Below are positions 22,843 through 34,947 of a stretch of DNA of 64,000 nucleotides, one piece after another. This DNA comes from Dolomedes plantarius (Eukaryota; Arthropoda; Arachnida; Araneae; Dolomedidae). Positions within the stretch are counted from its first letter, which is position 1. The number at the start of each line of letters is the position of its first letter. The notes under the pieces were generated by a model. That model searched no databases. It worked only from the letters and a program-made list of their open reading frames with translations, and was not told the origin of the DNA. The stretch covers positions 25,491,591 to 25,555,590 of the forward strand of contig OU015501.1 in assembly GCA_907164885.2 (NCBI GenBank), given 5' to 3'. Position numbers and translations under genes: made by a program.

Positions 22843-24149
22843 CAGACTTTGCCCAGAAAGTTCAGTGAATGTGTCTATAGTTACAATGGATTGTTGTCTT
22901 ACTTGAAACAACTTTACTGTCCTTCGAAGTAAACCTCGTAAGCGGTGATGCACATCTGGTAACGGCTGTACAAGTCTTGGACTCCTGGCGTAGTCGTCTT
23001 TAGGAATGGCCTTCAGCTGGGTCGTAGCATCACGTTGGATGTCCGAAATGTCCGAAAACCAGTGGCCCTTCAGGACTGATTTCAATTTGGGGAACAAGAA
23101 AAAGTCCAGGGGAGACAAGTCTGAGGAGTAGGGTGGTTGCTTCAGGAACACAACTCGCCTGTTGGCCAGGAATTGCTGCACCAGAAAGGCAGCATGTGGC
23201 CGGGCATTATAGTGAAGCAGGGTCCAGTTGCCTTGCTTGACATACTGGGGGCGTACCCAATTGATCCGTTGCAGCAGACGTTTCAGTATATCGCCGTACT
23301 TAGCGGCATTTAATGTGGTGCCCTCAGGGAGTAATTCTTTATGGATGAGACCCTCAGAGTCGAAGAACACCAATTGTCTTGATGCGGGATTTCTCACTTC
23401 GCATCTTCTTACTTTTTGGCAACCCTGTACCCCGCCACTCCATACTCTGACGCTTGCCGTCGGGGTCGTACATCAGGCACCAGGTCTCGTCACCCGTGAC
23501 AATGGTTTTCAGGAAATTTGTATTTCGATCCGCCATGTCTATGAAGTCTCCACAGGCTTCAAGTCGAATTTGCATTTCTTACGGCGTCAAAGTGTGGGGC
23601 ATAATAAGTCGGGAGCAAAGCTTGCGTTTATCCAAATCCTGGATCAGTATAAAGTGGGCCATCTCACGTCCAATTCCCACTTCCTCCGCTATCATTCGCA
23701 CTGTTACACGACGATCTTTGGCCAACAAATCCTTCTCTTTCTGTACGTTGTTCGGGGTGCGTGCAGTTAAGGGCGATCACTTCGGGAGGGAGTCTTCAAT
23801 GGTGTCCCGCCCTTCTCGGAAACGTTTAAACCACTCATACATGCACTTCAAGGTGACAGCACGTTCTTAGTAAACTTTTAGCAGCATTCCATGTGTCTTT
23901 TTCGCTGATTTTCCAAGTATGAAACAGAACAGCATATTCGTTCGCTGATCCATTTTGAATTTCGACCGAGCGCACAACACTTTCACTCTACAATGAACTG
24001 TTTCCACAGGATAAGCTAACTCGCAGCGCCGCCACCCAGGAACTGGTTCAAACCAGTCTTCACCTGTCCGACACGGTATGCAGCGGTTGCAAACTCTTGC
24101 GACCGTGAGCACTATGACGTCATTCACCGAACTTTCAGGGCAAAGGTTG
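22843..24149 (-). mobile_element. Mariner element (DD34D), decayed
   Basis: 1307 bp flanked by TA (22841-22842 and 24150-24151). Matching inverted ends: CTTTGCCCAGAAAGTTCAGT on the left and CTTTGCCCTGAAAGTTCGGT in the reverse complement of the right. A minus-strand mariner transposase remnant fills the interior. Confidence 0.9.
22914..23953 (-). pseudogene. Mariner transposase, DD34D spacing, catalytic Asp lost
   Basis: It begins at the mariner-typical MDQRTNMLFCFILGKS (ATG 23953), followed by an in-frame TAA (23867-23869) and then KCMYEWFKRFREG. Later pieces in shifted frames include TGDETW (first Asp), LLHYNARPH and PPYSSDLSPLDFFLFP, and the C-terminal YQMCITAYEVYFEGQ before the stop at 22914-22916. 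The second catalytic residue, D in the usual HDNARPH, is Y here. From that position to the last Asp there are 34 residues, the mariner spacing. Several frameshifts and stops make it a clear pseudogene. Confidence 0.88.
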
Positions 24150-24151
24150 TA

Positions 24152-26827
24152 CTAACTCAAACAATTACTCTTATAATCAATGATGCATAGAAATCAGACA
24201 ATTTAGAGACAAAACTTTGAAAATTTAGTTTTCTAGGTGCTACTACTGAACACACAATGTTTATAAAATTTTCTTGCCTTTACTTCCGTGATTAACTAAT
24301 CTTTTAAGTTTCATATAAATGCATTTCACTGTATACATGCTTATATTATCGATGTTGTGCAAATCAGTGTTCCCACCACAAAAGCCCCGTTAATAGTTCT
24401 CAAAGTGACATTCAACTATAAATCTTATCGTACCGTTATCAGCTTCATGGTAGACTGAATTAGCAAAATGACAAGATGACCAAACGGGGAGGGAAATTTC
24501 TCTTTTCTTCGGTGATCTGAAAACTGCCCTAGTTGATTTTTTCCATTTAAGAATGCTTAGTAATAAATTTTCTTGTATAAAAGAACTTATTTTAGATTCA
24601 TTTTAAATTATAGAGTATAACAAATTATACTTTTTTTTTCTCCGTTGCAAGCAATGAAATTACAGCAGTTTGAGCGCATGTACTGTATTTTTTCTCTTCC
24701 ATCTTTGTCCGTTTTCAATATATGAGTCAGTTAAACTTGGAAAAAAGACACTATTGTCCCATAAGTACACCAAAAGCTAAATTTGTCCCGAAACTCGACA
24801 AGAGAATTTCATTGGGGCAACAAACTTTAGAGAGATGCGTCATGCAGCCTTCTGTCTCTGATTAAAATTTTCTAATCTCCCCACTGCCGAATTACGAATA
24901 AAAATTTAAGTTAGAAACATTTATGTTGGGGTTTGCTTTTTTATCTTCCAAGATAATTCTTTTTGAAATTGCAGAACATGTTTTTGTAGACATTAAAAAC
25001 AATTATTTCTAATAATTCATCATAATGACTCAAATGAAGCGACTGTGTTGAATCAACAAAAGAAGAATTCTATAAATAACTGAAATGCTAAATTACCTTC
25101 ACATAAAATTTTTTAATGTGACTAAAATAGAATTCTGTAAATACCTTTGTTAGAAGTCAAATATTTTATAACTGATATATTTCTTTCAATATTTAAAAAT
25201 AGTCTTCAATAAATAACTGCCACGACTGGTAATCATAAATGCATTTTAATGTCAATGATTTGAGGAAATGTGATTATATTAGTAATTATATTAGTATTTT
25301 ATTAGTGATTATATTAGTAGGGTTTTATCCAGGACCAGTGCATAAAAATCTGAAGGAAGTTTTTAGGATTAATGCAATATGGAACAAATTTTGTCCACGT
25401 GTGGTGCGAAAAGCACATATTAGGTAACTGATTGAAATATCGTATTCAGTCATATATTGTTGACACGAATGCAACTGGGCTGCAGAGTGACTAATTAAAT
25501 CATATCAACACCATACTCTCAATGGAGACACTCCATCACTTATTATTAATATATATGTGTGTGTATCGTAAAGTTGGAAGTGTTTCTAATGAAATTTTTA
25601 AATAAGCTTGAAAACAGGAAAGAGAAGAAAAAAAAAAGGATTTGAGAAAACAGAAGACTAGGGTACGAGATATTGCTTTTATGAAACGCCAGTATTAAAG
25701 GTAAGTTCTTCAACTAATTGATGTTTGTGTACTCTTAATTTTTACATTTTATGACATTGTAACCAAAGGTGCGTTTTCTTATACACGTGATAAATGTGAA
25801 AAACTGTTAGTCACATCTTGGCTAGCACCATTTTAATAATTTTATCCTGCATTGTAATTTTCAAAAAGAATCTGAATATTTTTGGGATTTATTAGTGACG
25901 AGTGTTCATATTAAAACAAAAACGTGGTCATGAATAATGCATTGACAATATATTGTTTACTAGAGGATGAAAATGTTATTCAAAGTATTTTTCAGAACGG
26001 ACGTGCCGATAACAAAGTAAATAGTATTTACATCGTATCATGATATTCAGCAATTTTAAGAGTACTGCTCCATTCTTAGGTATGCTTTCATATCGAAAGT
26101 ACTACCATGAGTATTTTAAAATATATCATACTAAATTAAAGTGTTTTTCCTCTGACGGACCAATAAATTCTGCGAAAGACCCTGATATTATAAATGTGCT
26201 TTCCTTCAAAAAATACCACATAAGCGTCATTTAATGATTTGTGAATGAAAGTCTACGACAACATGCACGAAATAAGAAATCTTTTAATAATTAAAGAAAC
26301 TTCTCAATAATTAAAGCAACTCTTCAATAATTAAAGCAAGTTCAACTTGACAGTTGAACTCAAATAAAACGTCAAACATAACTTATGTTACCACTTAAGT
26401 CTAATCTAATTTCCGTTAACAGCAGTCCTTTTTCTATTACCTGCTGTACGGCTACAGTTCTGCAATCGAAGGTCATTCTCACTTACTTCTGCACGCTCTT
26501 GTTCTATCGAAAACTTGAGTCCGCATTTCAATTCACCTTGCAGTTGGCGCGCATGCCCAATTCAGGGCATGTTAATTTGCGTATTGGGAAAACACATCGT
26601 TAAAAAATCCAACATCATTTCCATCTCATTTTATTGTTTACAACTTGTTATTTTGCTCTACCTCCATGTCTTTAATGCAGTTTTTAAAGCTCGTGTCCAA
26701 ACTTCGAAGAGATCTGAGAACGATCAGTTAAAAAAACATTTTTAAAAAACATTTTTATTCTAAAAAATCTTGATTAGCGCTTTCGGTATTTTGGGTGTTA
26801 CTTTAAAGCTGCTGTCTACTATCACTT
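24152..26827. other. AT-rich stretch without recognised gene
   Basis: No trusted coding region. It holds a small (TG)n near 25554-25563 and the minisatellite at 26288. Confidence 0.6.
26288..26362. repeat. Short minisatellite and adjoining palindrome
   Basis: The motif aataattaaag(a/c)aa recurs three times at about 22-bp spacing. A small inverted repeat, TTCAACT-tgac-AGTTGAA, follows directly. No known family. Confidence 0.6.
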
Positions 26828-27215
26828 TTGGAATCCGTCACCTCAATGTTAAACTATAGCGATAATTTGTCTACTATTTATAGCCACACAAGTATTGATA
26901 ATCCAATAAAAATGGTATTTCCAGATAGACTGAACTATCCGGAACCTTGCAATAGGATTCATTTTATAAATTTCAACCATGAAATAAATTTATGAACGTT
27001 TAAAATACTCCATAAATTTTTTTCCCTGAATAATTTAAATTTAAAATATTATTTGAATTCTTTTAAACGAAAAATGCACTTGGTGTAAATTTCGTTTCTC
27101 TATTACGGAGTACAATTGAAAAAACTGTATAAATCCTAGTCGGCAATCGTTGGACACATTTTCTCTATAGGTTAACATGGAGGTGAGGGAATCCAATAGG
27201 TTTAGTACACCTTAA
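26828..27215. mobile_element. MITE family, copy A
   Basis: About 370-390 bp. The left end TTGGAATCCGTCACCTCAAT is inverted at the right (TTGGATTCCCTCACCTCCAT in reverse complement), and the inverted match continues through TGTTAA(A/C)CTATAG. The whole unit, including the interior tattacggagtacaatt, is found in opposite orientation at 63205-63595 and in part at 29795. No ORF. A non-autonomous DNA element is the best reading; the superfamily is not clear. Confidence 0.7.
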
Positions 27216-27360
27216 CATTCGGATGGAGCAATAAGTTTGCATGGCTGATATTCACTTTCGACCGTGAAGTTACATTGTATTTTTTGCAATTCAGGGTATA
27301 AACTGGAACTGTGTTAATGATAGTATTTCATTTCATTCCCGTGTCTCTCAGTATTCTTAA

Positions 27361-28076
27361 GGCGACCATGAAAAACTTTTTTTTATTATTTATCAACCAA
27401 TTGCTATGAAATTTTGTATACTTATACAGTGTTGTTTAGAGATGAAAATGCTAAATGTAAAAAAAAAATCAGAATTTAATTAATTAAGATATTAATTAAA
27501 ATCAGTTTGTTAATTACTCTATTTAAAAATGCTCCATGCGCATCAATTTTTGTCTCAGATATCTAATTTTCTTTCTTAAGCTAGCTTTATATAGTTATAA
27601 TACAAGTTAATAGCAATATTAGATTTACAGTCATATTTATAAAAACTAGAAAAGAAATCGATAAAAATAGGTCATTTTATGCAAAATTTTATAAAAAAAA
27701 ATATTTTGATTGTAAAAATGTTAAGGTGTTTTAAAATAGTATAATGAATTTATTACTAAGTTTTATTCTAACATATATAAATAATCATTTTATGAAATTT
27801 TATGAAAATTCAAGAAAAACTATGACGCATGAAACATTTTGAACTTACCGAAACGACATGAAAACTTGTTTTGAGAAAATAGCATTTGAAGTTTTGATTT
27901 AACATAATATTTCCATTGTTTACGTTTGAAAAAATACTCATAACTCGGTTAATAATGATCGGATCAACATATTTTTTTTAAAATTTAAAGCTGATGAGTT
28001 GCAGAATCATTTTCTGAAAGGAAAACAAATCGTTTTTGGAACATAATTTTGTCAATCTGAAGGTCCAATTGTCACC
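27361..28076. mobile_element. TTAA-flanked MITE candidate
   Basis: TTAA at 27357-27360 and 28077-28080 bounds a 716-bp AT-rich segment. Its ends are inverted: GGCGACCAT on the left and GGTGACAAT in the reverse complement of the right. TTAA target sites are typical of piggyBac-type elements. The TIR is very short and imperfect and no second copy is seen here, so chance cannot be excluded. Confidence 0.4.
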
Positions 28077-28272
28077 TTAAACCAGTGATAGATAATGTCT
28101 CTGAAATTTGGGTAAATGTTTGAAGTCATGACCTAAAAACACACCGTAAGACGCTTTTCGAAACAAAGATGACACGCAATTCTCGAATATTTCTTTAGCT
28201 CTGTGTAGAAGTCTAGTTTTGGAGTAGAAAACTTCTAAATGCCCCCACCAAGTTGTACAATTTTTGTTAATA

Positions 28273-28274
<2 letters not shown>

Positions 28275-28309
<35 letters not shown>

Positions 28310-28525
28310 CCAATGCGGAGGCACTTGTATTCAAACATTGGCCCTTACTACGCCGCAGTTTTACTATCCATTTTATTGTGGGGGCACCATATAGGCGGAC
28401 AGCATTACCCCCTATGAAGGGACGACACGAACGGAGGCATTTTTCGTGGCGCAACGCTGGGACTCGATCTGAGCACCCTCAGCACCGAAAACCAGCGCGC
28501 TGTACCACTGGGCCGCCACAAGCCC
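28275..28525 (-). mobile_element. tRNA-derived SINE, copy 2
   Basis: Closely similar to the copy at 13313, with the same box-like sequences (TGGTACAGCGCGCTGG and a B-box-like GATCGAGTCC) and a longer A-tail (T-run on plus, to 28307). A perfect 15-bp target duplication, atttttgttaatata, lies at 28260-28274 and 28526-28540. The target sequence and tail differ from copy 1, so it is an independent insertion. Confidence 0.9.
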
Positions 28526-28540
28526 ATTTTTGTTAATATA

Positions 28541-28990
28541 GCAACAAACAAAACAATTATCATTGCATTCGAATACAATGGGAATGCGAAATAATAGGGA
28601 ATTGATGCCTTGTACATACATAAAAATTACAAATTATAAAAGGGAAATACGAAGATGCTGCTAATCTAAGTACCAGCAACAACAACAAATATCCCCTTCT
28701 GATTTGCTTAAAATGTTTATATTCTGAAAATAGTTGTATTAGTGGCGAAGAGAATAGTGTTGAAAGATATTAATTAGTAATTTCAAGGTGAACGTAACAC
28801 TACGTTAAAATTCTACGACTTTATTCGTATAATGTGATTCCCATATCATGTGGTATAGAATAAAATGCGGGAATTTTCCTATTTAAGCACTGTACATACA
28901 TTTATTTCTAAGCACATGGGGTTTTTAACGATTTTGATTAAGTAGTTAACATATACCATGTTAGATATCACGGTTAAAACAAAGTTTTAA

Positions 28991-28992
<2 letters not shown>
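28541..28992. other. No recognised feature
   Basis: AT-rich sequence between the SINE and the microsatellite. It contains a short CAA repeat near 28675-28687. Confidence 0.6.

Positions 28993-29073
<81 letters not shown>
28993..29073. repeat. (AC)n(AT)n microsatellite
   Basis: About 28 bp of AC repeat followed by about 53 bp of AT repeat, abutting the LTR-like segment at 29074. Confidence 0.95.
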
Positions 29074-29076
<3 letters not shown>

Positions 29077-29575
29077 CACGGTGCTTACACCGGTTAACTC
29101 TTAATCTAAATAATTACTCTAACTAGTAGTCTTCAAAGTAAGCCTATGGCTAAGAATTAATACTTAAATAACATTTAAGGACTTTATTTCTCAACATTAC
29201 TTAAAAACCTAACCAATCCAACTAATTCGTCCTTTTCCCCATTCTCATCCCCACGACGTGCGACCTGCCTTTCCGAATATAATCCCTAATCTGTCTTTTG
29301 TCGCAATTGCTTAGGCGTTCAGAATCTCGTGATGCGTGACTCAACATCCTATGATCCGGTGAAAATCAGAATCACGCGCTCTTTCTACATGTACTTTTGT
29401 TGATGGTCCCACTGGTTGGGCTCAAGGACTATTATGGCGAGAGATAGACAGAGTATCGCCATCTGTTGGCCTTTCCGTTAACAACTAGTGAAATTTCTAA
29501 TAGTAAATTACCGTTTAAGGCTAATTTGCCTAATTATAACATAGTTAAATATAGTTTACGCTCCTGGACATTGCA
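29074..29575 (-). mobile_element. Solo-LTR candidate
   Basis: 502 bp beginning TG and ending CA, flanked by tata on both sides (trivially, because the left flank is an AT repeat). On the minus strand it has an AATAAA signal (gagaaataaagtcc) toward its end. Composition is less AT-rich than its surroundings. No internal retrotransposon sequence is attached. I infer a solo LTR, perhaps Ty3/gypsy type, without a diagnostic motif. Confidence 0.5.
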
Positions 29576-29619
29576 TATATAGATAAATTTTTAATTAATT
29601 TATTTATTTATTTTACATG

Positions 29620-29754
29620 ATAATAGTCACTTTAACATTTTACCTTAGCATCATTCGTGTTATACAATATTTTTACTAGCACAACACGCGATTTTCTTTA
29701 ATGCGATTTCATACAACGCGTAACATATTAATCGCGTTATACGGGAGTCTACTG
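29620..29754. mobile_element. Fragment of a Tigger/pogo-like end
   Basis: Read on the minus strand from 29754 it begins CAGTAGACTCCCGTATAACG, followed by cgcgatt, ttacgcgttg and aatcgc repeats. TA lies at 29755-29756. The CAGT start and short subterminal repeats resemble Tigger/pogo ends, such as that at 50730. The opposite end is absent. Confidence 0.4.
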
Positions 29755-29794
29755 TATTTGTTTTTCTTTTAAAGACTGAAAAAGATACCCGGGT

Positions 29795-29910
29795 AAAAAA
29801 ATTCCTTCCTCTATTACGAAGTACAGTTTAAGAAAAAAACTTTAAATGCAAGTCGACTGTCCTTGGAAAATTTTTCTCCACAGGGTTAACATTGAGCTGA
29901 GGGAATCCAA
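29795..29910. mobile_element. MITE family, truncated copy
   Basis: Matches the right third of copy A (26828-27215): ctattacgaagtacagttta, gtcgactgtccttgg, and the end gagggaatccaa. The left part is missing. Confidence 0.6.
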
Positions 29911-32342
29911 TATTGCATTTACCCAGCAGCTTCAATACCTTAAATTTAACGCATTTCATTAAAAGTTGTCAAAGGACTCGAGCAAAACGGCACTAAATGT
30001 GAGAAGAGGCCACCCTTAATTGAGGGTGGATGGCAATTCCCATTTAGACAGTCTGATCACAAAGAATCTGCTCCCCCCCCCCACTTTCACAACATTTCAA
30101 GGGGATATATATAATAGACTCCCATTGTTGCTTAGAGGGAACAAAGTAATTGATGGATTTAAAAATGTACTCGAATGGAGATGATTTTATTTCATAAACG
30201 TTACTTTGGAAAGAACAATGTATTGCACTTAAGAAGTAAAATATATTGTTTTATGTAGAATAAACAGAAAATCAGTTATCGCCCCGAGACGTTAACAATT
30301 GTACCATTATAAAACATTTCTAAAGTAAGAGCTGCGTCTCGTATATACGGATAATTAATTTTATTAAAATGATTTTGACGAAATTTGTAAGTAATTTTGA
30401 TTGAAAACATACATTGTACATTTTTATTGAAAATCCTTTATGATAAAAGTATAGTTAGTCAGACATACATTTATTAATTAAAAATTACATGGTTATGGAT
30501 ATAAATTAACAGTTTTTCAACAGCTGCATTATAGTAAAAGTATTTTGTTTTCAAAGGTAGAAAAGTGAGTAAGAAGAAATTGTTTTTAATTATGGTATAT
30601 TATATACTTATATTATTAAAAATTAATAAAAATAATATAATCGACTGTTTTATTTGTTTATTTTTGTTAAAATAGATAATTGTTTAATTCCAGAAAGAAT
30701 GTCACACGCAAAAATTTTAAGTTTGTAAATAATAATTAAGTTAGTAAAATTTAAATAAAGGCTTAATGTGACAAATGTACCACATATTTAAGAAATTAAT
30801 TAAAACAATATTTTTTCATGAACAAGTATTATAAAGAATTTTTGTACGTTTACCAACAACTGCCACTTGTTCAAAAAATAACGAACGTGCTGGAGAAAAG
30901 AGAAGGAATTCTCCAAAGGTATTTCTGTTGGAGGTCTGAATATAGAAAAACTATTGTAATTTCTATCATACGGTTGTTTTAAAAATGAATGAGTAGATAA
31001 TAGTAATATATTTCTCCGAAAACTACGAGGAAGTTTGATGAAATATAAATTTTTATGTTAGTGAATTTTTATGAAAATCAGGTTCAGCTATAAATTAGTG
31101 AGTAACATCAGTGAATCAAATAATTGTTTTTATATAATATTAAATTTCTGATACAACATTGCATTGTAAACACCTTTTAAGCAGTTTTCCACCTCCAAAT
31201 ACAATTATACACGTACTATAATTTATATTATTTTTATTCATAACTATAATTAAGGTTTAAATGCAAAAAGACTTCTTTTGTCCATATGCAATCAATAGAG
31301 CAGTGGATATTTACTTTACGTTTATGTATACGGGAAATAGTTTTATTGTGATAAAAAAGAAATGAGCTTTCTAGGAGATTTCTAGTTGTGCAACAGATCT
31401 TTTAATGAAGAGGCAATAATAAAACTCTTTAAATATTTCCGAATTTTTTTATAGATATTTTTTTGTTGTCAAAATATATATTTGTTTAATTCCCTCACAA
31501 ATTTTAATGGAAATTGTAAGAATGATTTTTTTAGTTAGTATTAAATAGATTAAATAGAAGTTAATTTCCTTTTAAGTGGGTGCGAATGTGAAAATAATAG
31601 TTAAATGGTACATATTTTTGAGTTGAAACCTGTTACATGTTTAGAAACTGATATGTAAAAGGTTAAATGTTTAGTATCTAACTTTTGTTTTGGGGTGAGT
31701 TGTTAACCATTATATTGAATTTCTTCCCAGTTGTGCCTAAATAAATAGCAGATTGTCGATAAATAACCTGAAGCAAACAAAATTCTGAAAGAATTAAATA
31801 TTTTTCAAAGGTACACCAAATTAAAGAATTGAGATTATGTGAAAACTACAAAAGGGAATATTTGAAAATTTTTATTCCGTGTTTTGAATCAAACCTCCAT
31901 AATGCGACAATAAAAAATTGCTAATTGCTGTCTAGACGTGAGAAAATTTGGCTCATTCTGTTTATGTGGCTAAAACCCCCCGTTAATGTTAAAATAGAAA
32001 CGGGAACAGTTTGTGTGTTTTTATCGTTTTTAAGTGCAATATTTTAACACCTGTTTCAGTTCCTCACAAGAAAAGCTAAACGCACAAAAATAACTATGAC
32101 ATTTTTTCATACCTCTATTATTGCATTGTGCAACGAAATAAATTACTGAGGGAATGTATCTGATAACTCAAAAATGATGTGTGATCAAAATGATTCCTCC
32201 AAAGTGTTGAGGAAATGGTAATGATGCAATGGAAAAAAATATCCAAATAAAATATCCGGCCAAAAGATTAAGTGTGGAAAGATCAGCGAATCGTTTCCCA
32301 TTCTATTCCAAAATATAATTTGAAAATTACATTAAGAGAAAC
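29911..32342. other. AT-rich stretch without recognised gene
   Basis: No coding pattern seen. A C-run of about 10 lies at 30071-30081, with low-complexity AT elsewhere. Confidence 0.6.
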
Positions 32343-32670
32343 ACAGAGCTCGAGACTGTGGTTAACCGTCCCGGCTGTATTTGCGTCAAGTTTAGAGAGT
32401 TGTGGGGGCAAGCGAAGGGGGTGGATCCCTCGCCCGAGAGAATCGATTACGGGTGGAGCGACCGCCTTGATGGACTGCGGCGAAGGTTTCTCTGGCGAGC
32501 GTTCACGCATATGCAAATACGCCACCGTAATGGAAAAACTTTGAACAAAGAAATTTGATTATGGGATAATCTGGCCTGATATCAGTGTTTTACAAAGATA
32601 ATTTACTTCATTATTGAAATCGATTGGACAGCGTCGCCAGTTTAAGCGCGGTCACGTGCAACTCGAGGAA
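32343..32670. promoter_or_regulatory. CpG-rich island with octamer and E-box motifs
   Basis: In the first roughly 190 bp I count about 18 CpG dinucleotides, far more than the surrounding AT-rich DNA, and several more lie at 32630-32675. It contains the POU/octamer motif ATGCAAAT at 32511-32518 and a CACGTG E-box at 32653-32658. Open frames exist on both strands (32272-32544 plus; 32283-32525 minus) but none resembles a known protein. It could be a promoter, an enhancer, a first exon or a GC-rich repeat fragment. Confidence 0.35.
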
Positions 32671-33009
32671 ACTGCTTTGAATCAGTTGCAGAAGAAAGTA
32701 AAAAGAAATCAATTCTTCACTTCAGTAGAATTGCTTTTATGCTGTGTTTGCTTGCTGCCGCTAAAATCCCCTTCGTTTTGAGCTTTGTTTTACAGAGTGG
32801 ATGATAACCATTTCGGAAGGTGATGTATTTGTTAATTTCCTGTTTAAAATCGACAGTTTGAGTTCAGTTACATTTCTGCATTCCGAGATCTACGGATAAC
32901 ACAAATAATCGGGCAAATTTCCACTTTTTAATTTTAGCTCCAGTAAATCAAAAATAAAATAATCTTTAAAGCAAATGAAAACTTAATTCTTGACAGACTT
33001 TCCTTAATA
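32671..33009. other. No recognised feature
   Basis: Moderately AT-rich. A pyrimidine-rich tract ending ttttacag near 32795 looks like a splice acceptor but has no partner I can defend. Confidence 0.5.
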
Positions 33010-33011
33010 GT

Positions 33012-33054
33012 AGACAGACAGACAGACAGACACACACACACACACACATATATA
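33012..33054. repeat. (GACA)n(CA)n microsatellite
   Basis: GACA repeats followed by CA repeats and tatata, directly adjoining the foldback element. Confidence 0.9.
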
Positions 33055-33990
33055 CCGGGTGGCCATAATTAAACTGACAGTGCTCACAGTGTTCTGTAGC
33101 GCGATCTATTTGCGAGAATGACGCCACATTTTGTAGGAAGATTAAACAAGACGGAGGACGAAGGATTCCGCGAAAAAATAAATTAGTTCCAAAAGTCACC
33201 GTTAGGGGAATATTTGGCGCTGTGTAATAGAAAATAGAGTGTTAACAAATGCAAATTAATATTGTCTGGTCCTCTGTCGACAATCGCCGTGGCAACTGCT
33301 TCGATTGTATCCTGTGGTACAGGTTTTCGTCCTCTGCCTGACTGAACCTTCAGAGAACCTGTTTTCTCAAACGTCGCAACCATTGCTTTTAGCCCATTAA
33401 CTGACACAGGACCGTTACCTTTGCGCATTTTTTGTGCGTTCTAAAAGCACGAAGAGCGGCTGAGGCGTTGCACTTGTCGAGGTAAAAGAATTTGACCAGT
33501 AACGCACGCTCGACTAAAGAAGGAGACATTGCACATAAACTTTCAATCCGATTGATTCGAAACGTAACACATTGCCTTTTAAAACCCAAGCAGCTGGCAC
33601 TGTGCCAATGGATGTAACGTGAAATTTGAATAAAGAACTTCTTCTTCTGCTCAGCGTACGTGATATTGCATGTCACGAGACTTTATCGGTGTTTATGTAG
33701 ATTTTACGCTTTTCCAAAAGTGTTGCCATATTGCACTTGAACTAAATAAGAAAATGTGCATAATAAAAGGTAATTTTATTCCGTATTAATTTGCATTTGT
33801 TAACACTCTATTTTCTATTACACAGCGCCAAATATTCCCCTAGCGGTGACTTTTGGAACTAATTTATTTTTTCGCGGAATCCTTCGTCCCCCGTCTTGTT
33901 TAATCTTCCTACAAAATGTGGCGTCATTCTCGCAAATATATCGCGCTACAGAACACTGTGAGCACTGTCAGTTTAATTATGGCCATCCGG
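33055..33990 (-). mobile_element. Foldback-type DNA element with 206-bp TIRs
   Basis: The arms 33055-33260 and 33785-33990 are inverted copies at over 90% identity by eye, starting CCGGGTGGCCATAATTAAAC and CCGGATGGCCATAATTAAAC. TA lies on both sides (33053-33054 and 33991-33992). The 524-bp centre keeps only an N-terminal transposase piece, so it is a deletion derivative of a Tc1/mariner-like element with long TIRs. Confidence 0.88.
33262..33529 (-). pseudogene. N-terminal HTH remnant of the foldback element's transposase
   Basis: ATG 33529 reads MSPSLVERALLVKFFY and continues through NASAALRAFRTHK. After a frameshift near 33440 it continues as MRKGNGPVSVNGLKAMV and GRGRKPVPQDT. The pattern (ERALLVKFFY, AALRAFR, then a turn and GRGRKP) matches the helix-turn-helix N-terminus of arthropod transposases often annotated DUF4817. 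No catalytic domain remains. Confidence 0.6.
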
Positions 33991-33992
33991 TA

Positions 33993-34831
33993 TATATATA
34001 TATATATCTTAACTACTAAAAAATGCTTTTAAGGTTTCTTATTAAATAATAAAATTTTAGAGTATGTTTCAGATAATGTTTTTTGTATTATAAAGCTTTT
34101 TGAATTGATTAAAATAACACCTGTCATTTTGCTGAATATTCCATGTGCAGTGATGTTAAAGTGCATCTTTATTTACCGACTTCTTTTTTTAGATATTCAG
34201 AAGCAGCATTAAAAGTTAGGGTTTGATTACTTCTGTATGAAATAAACCAATGTACTAAACAGTCTTATGAACTAAAAGAGTTATCTCCTTGTGATACGGA
34301 TAACAAAGAATTATCCTAAAGCCTTTTTTCATTAAATACTTGTAGTTGGGTATCCGGATTCCTCTGAGTAAATGGTAGGTATAATTTTCTGCGGCATTTA
34401 CTTTTTATAAGACTTGATGAAAATCTTTTCCTCAATGATAGTCAGGTAACTTAAATTTGACGTTTATCAATGAAATGAATTTGTGTTTTCTCATAAAAAA
34501 TGTGATCTCTCATATAAAATGAAGCATACAATTCGTGGCAGGAAAGATTCAGAAGGAGAGCTTAGTAATCCAAAACCATAATCGGCGCACCTTATGTCTT
34601 AACTTTTTCTAGCCTTATTGTTTTTCTAAAGGTTATGTAATGGTTACTTAAATATGGGGGATCTATAATGATTATTCCGCAGAACAGTTTCTAGACAATT
34701 TTTAACCTGGAAATACCTAAAAAGTTATTATTTATGGGTTCCGGAAAATTATAGAAAATATTATTTTAAACACAAGGGAATAATGCAAAGTAACTTACAC
34801 TTATATAGATCTGCATGTGTATCTAAATATA
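33993..34831. other. No recognised feature
   Basis: AT-rich, starting with a short (TA)n at 33991-34006. No ORF of interest. Confidence 0.6.
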
Positions 34832-34905
34832 CTAGCTGAATACCCGTGCTTCTCTATAGAGTACATTCAAGTTAAATGCAACGGTCAATGTGTGCAATCA
34901 ATTGC

Positions 34906-34908
<3 letters not shown>

Positions 34909-34945
<37 letters not shown>
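34909..34945. repeat. (AT)n microsatellite
   Basis: About 37 bp of AT repeat on the left edge of the LTR-like segment. A shorter AT run lies on its right edge (35614-35632). Confidence 0.95.
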
Positions 34946-34946
<1 letters not shown>

Positions 34947-34947
<1 letters not shown>

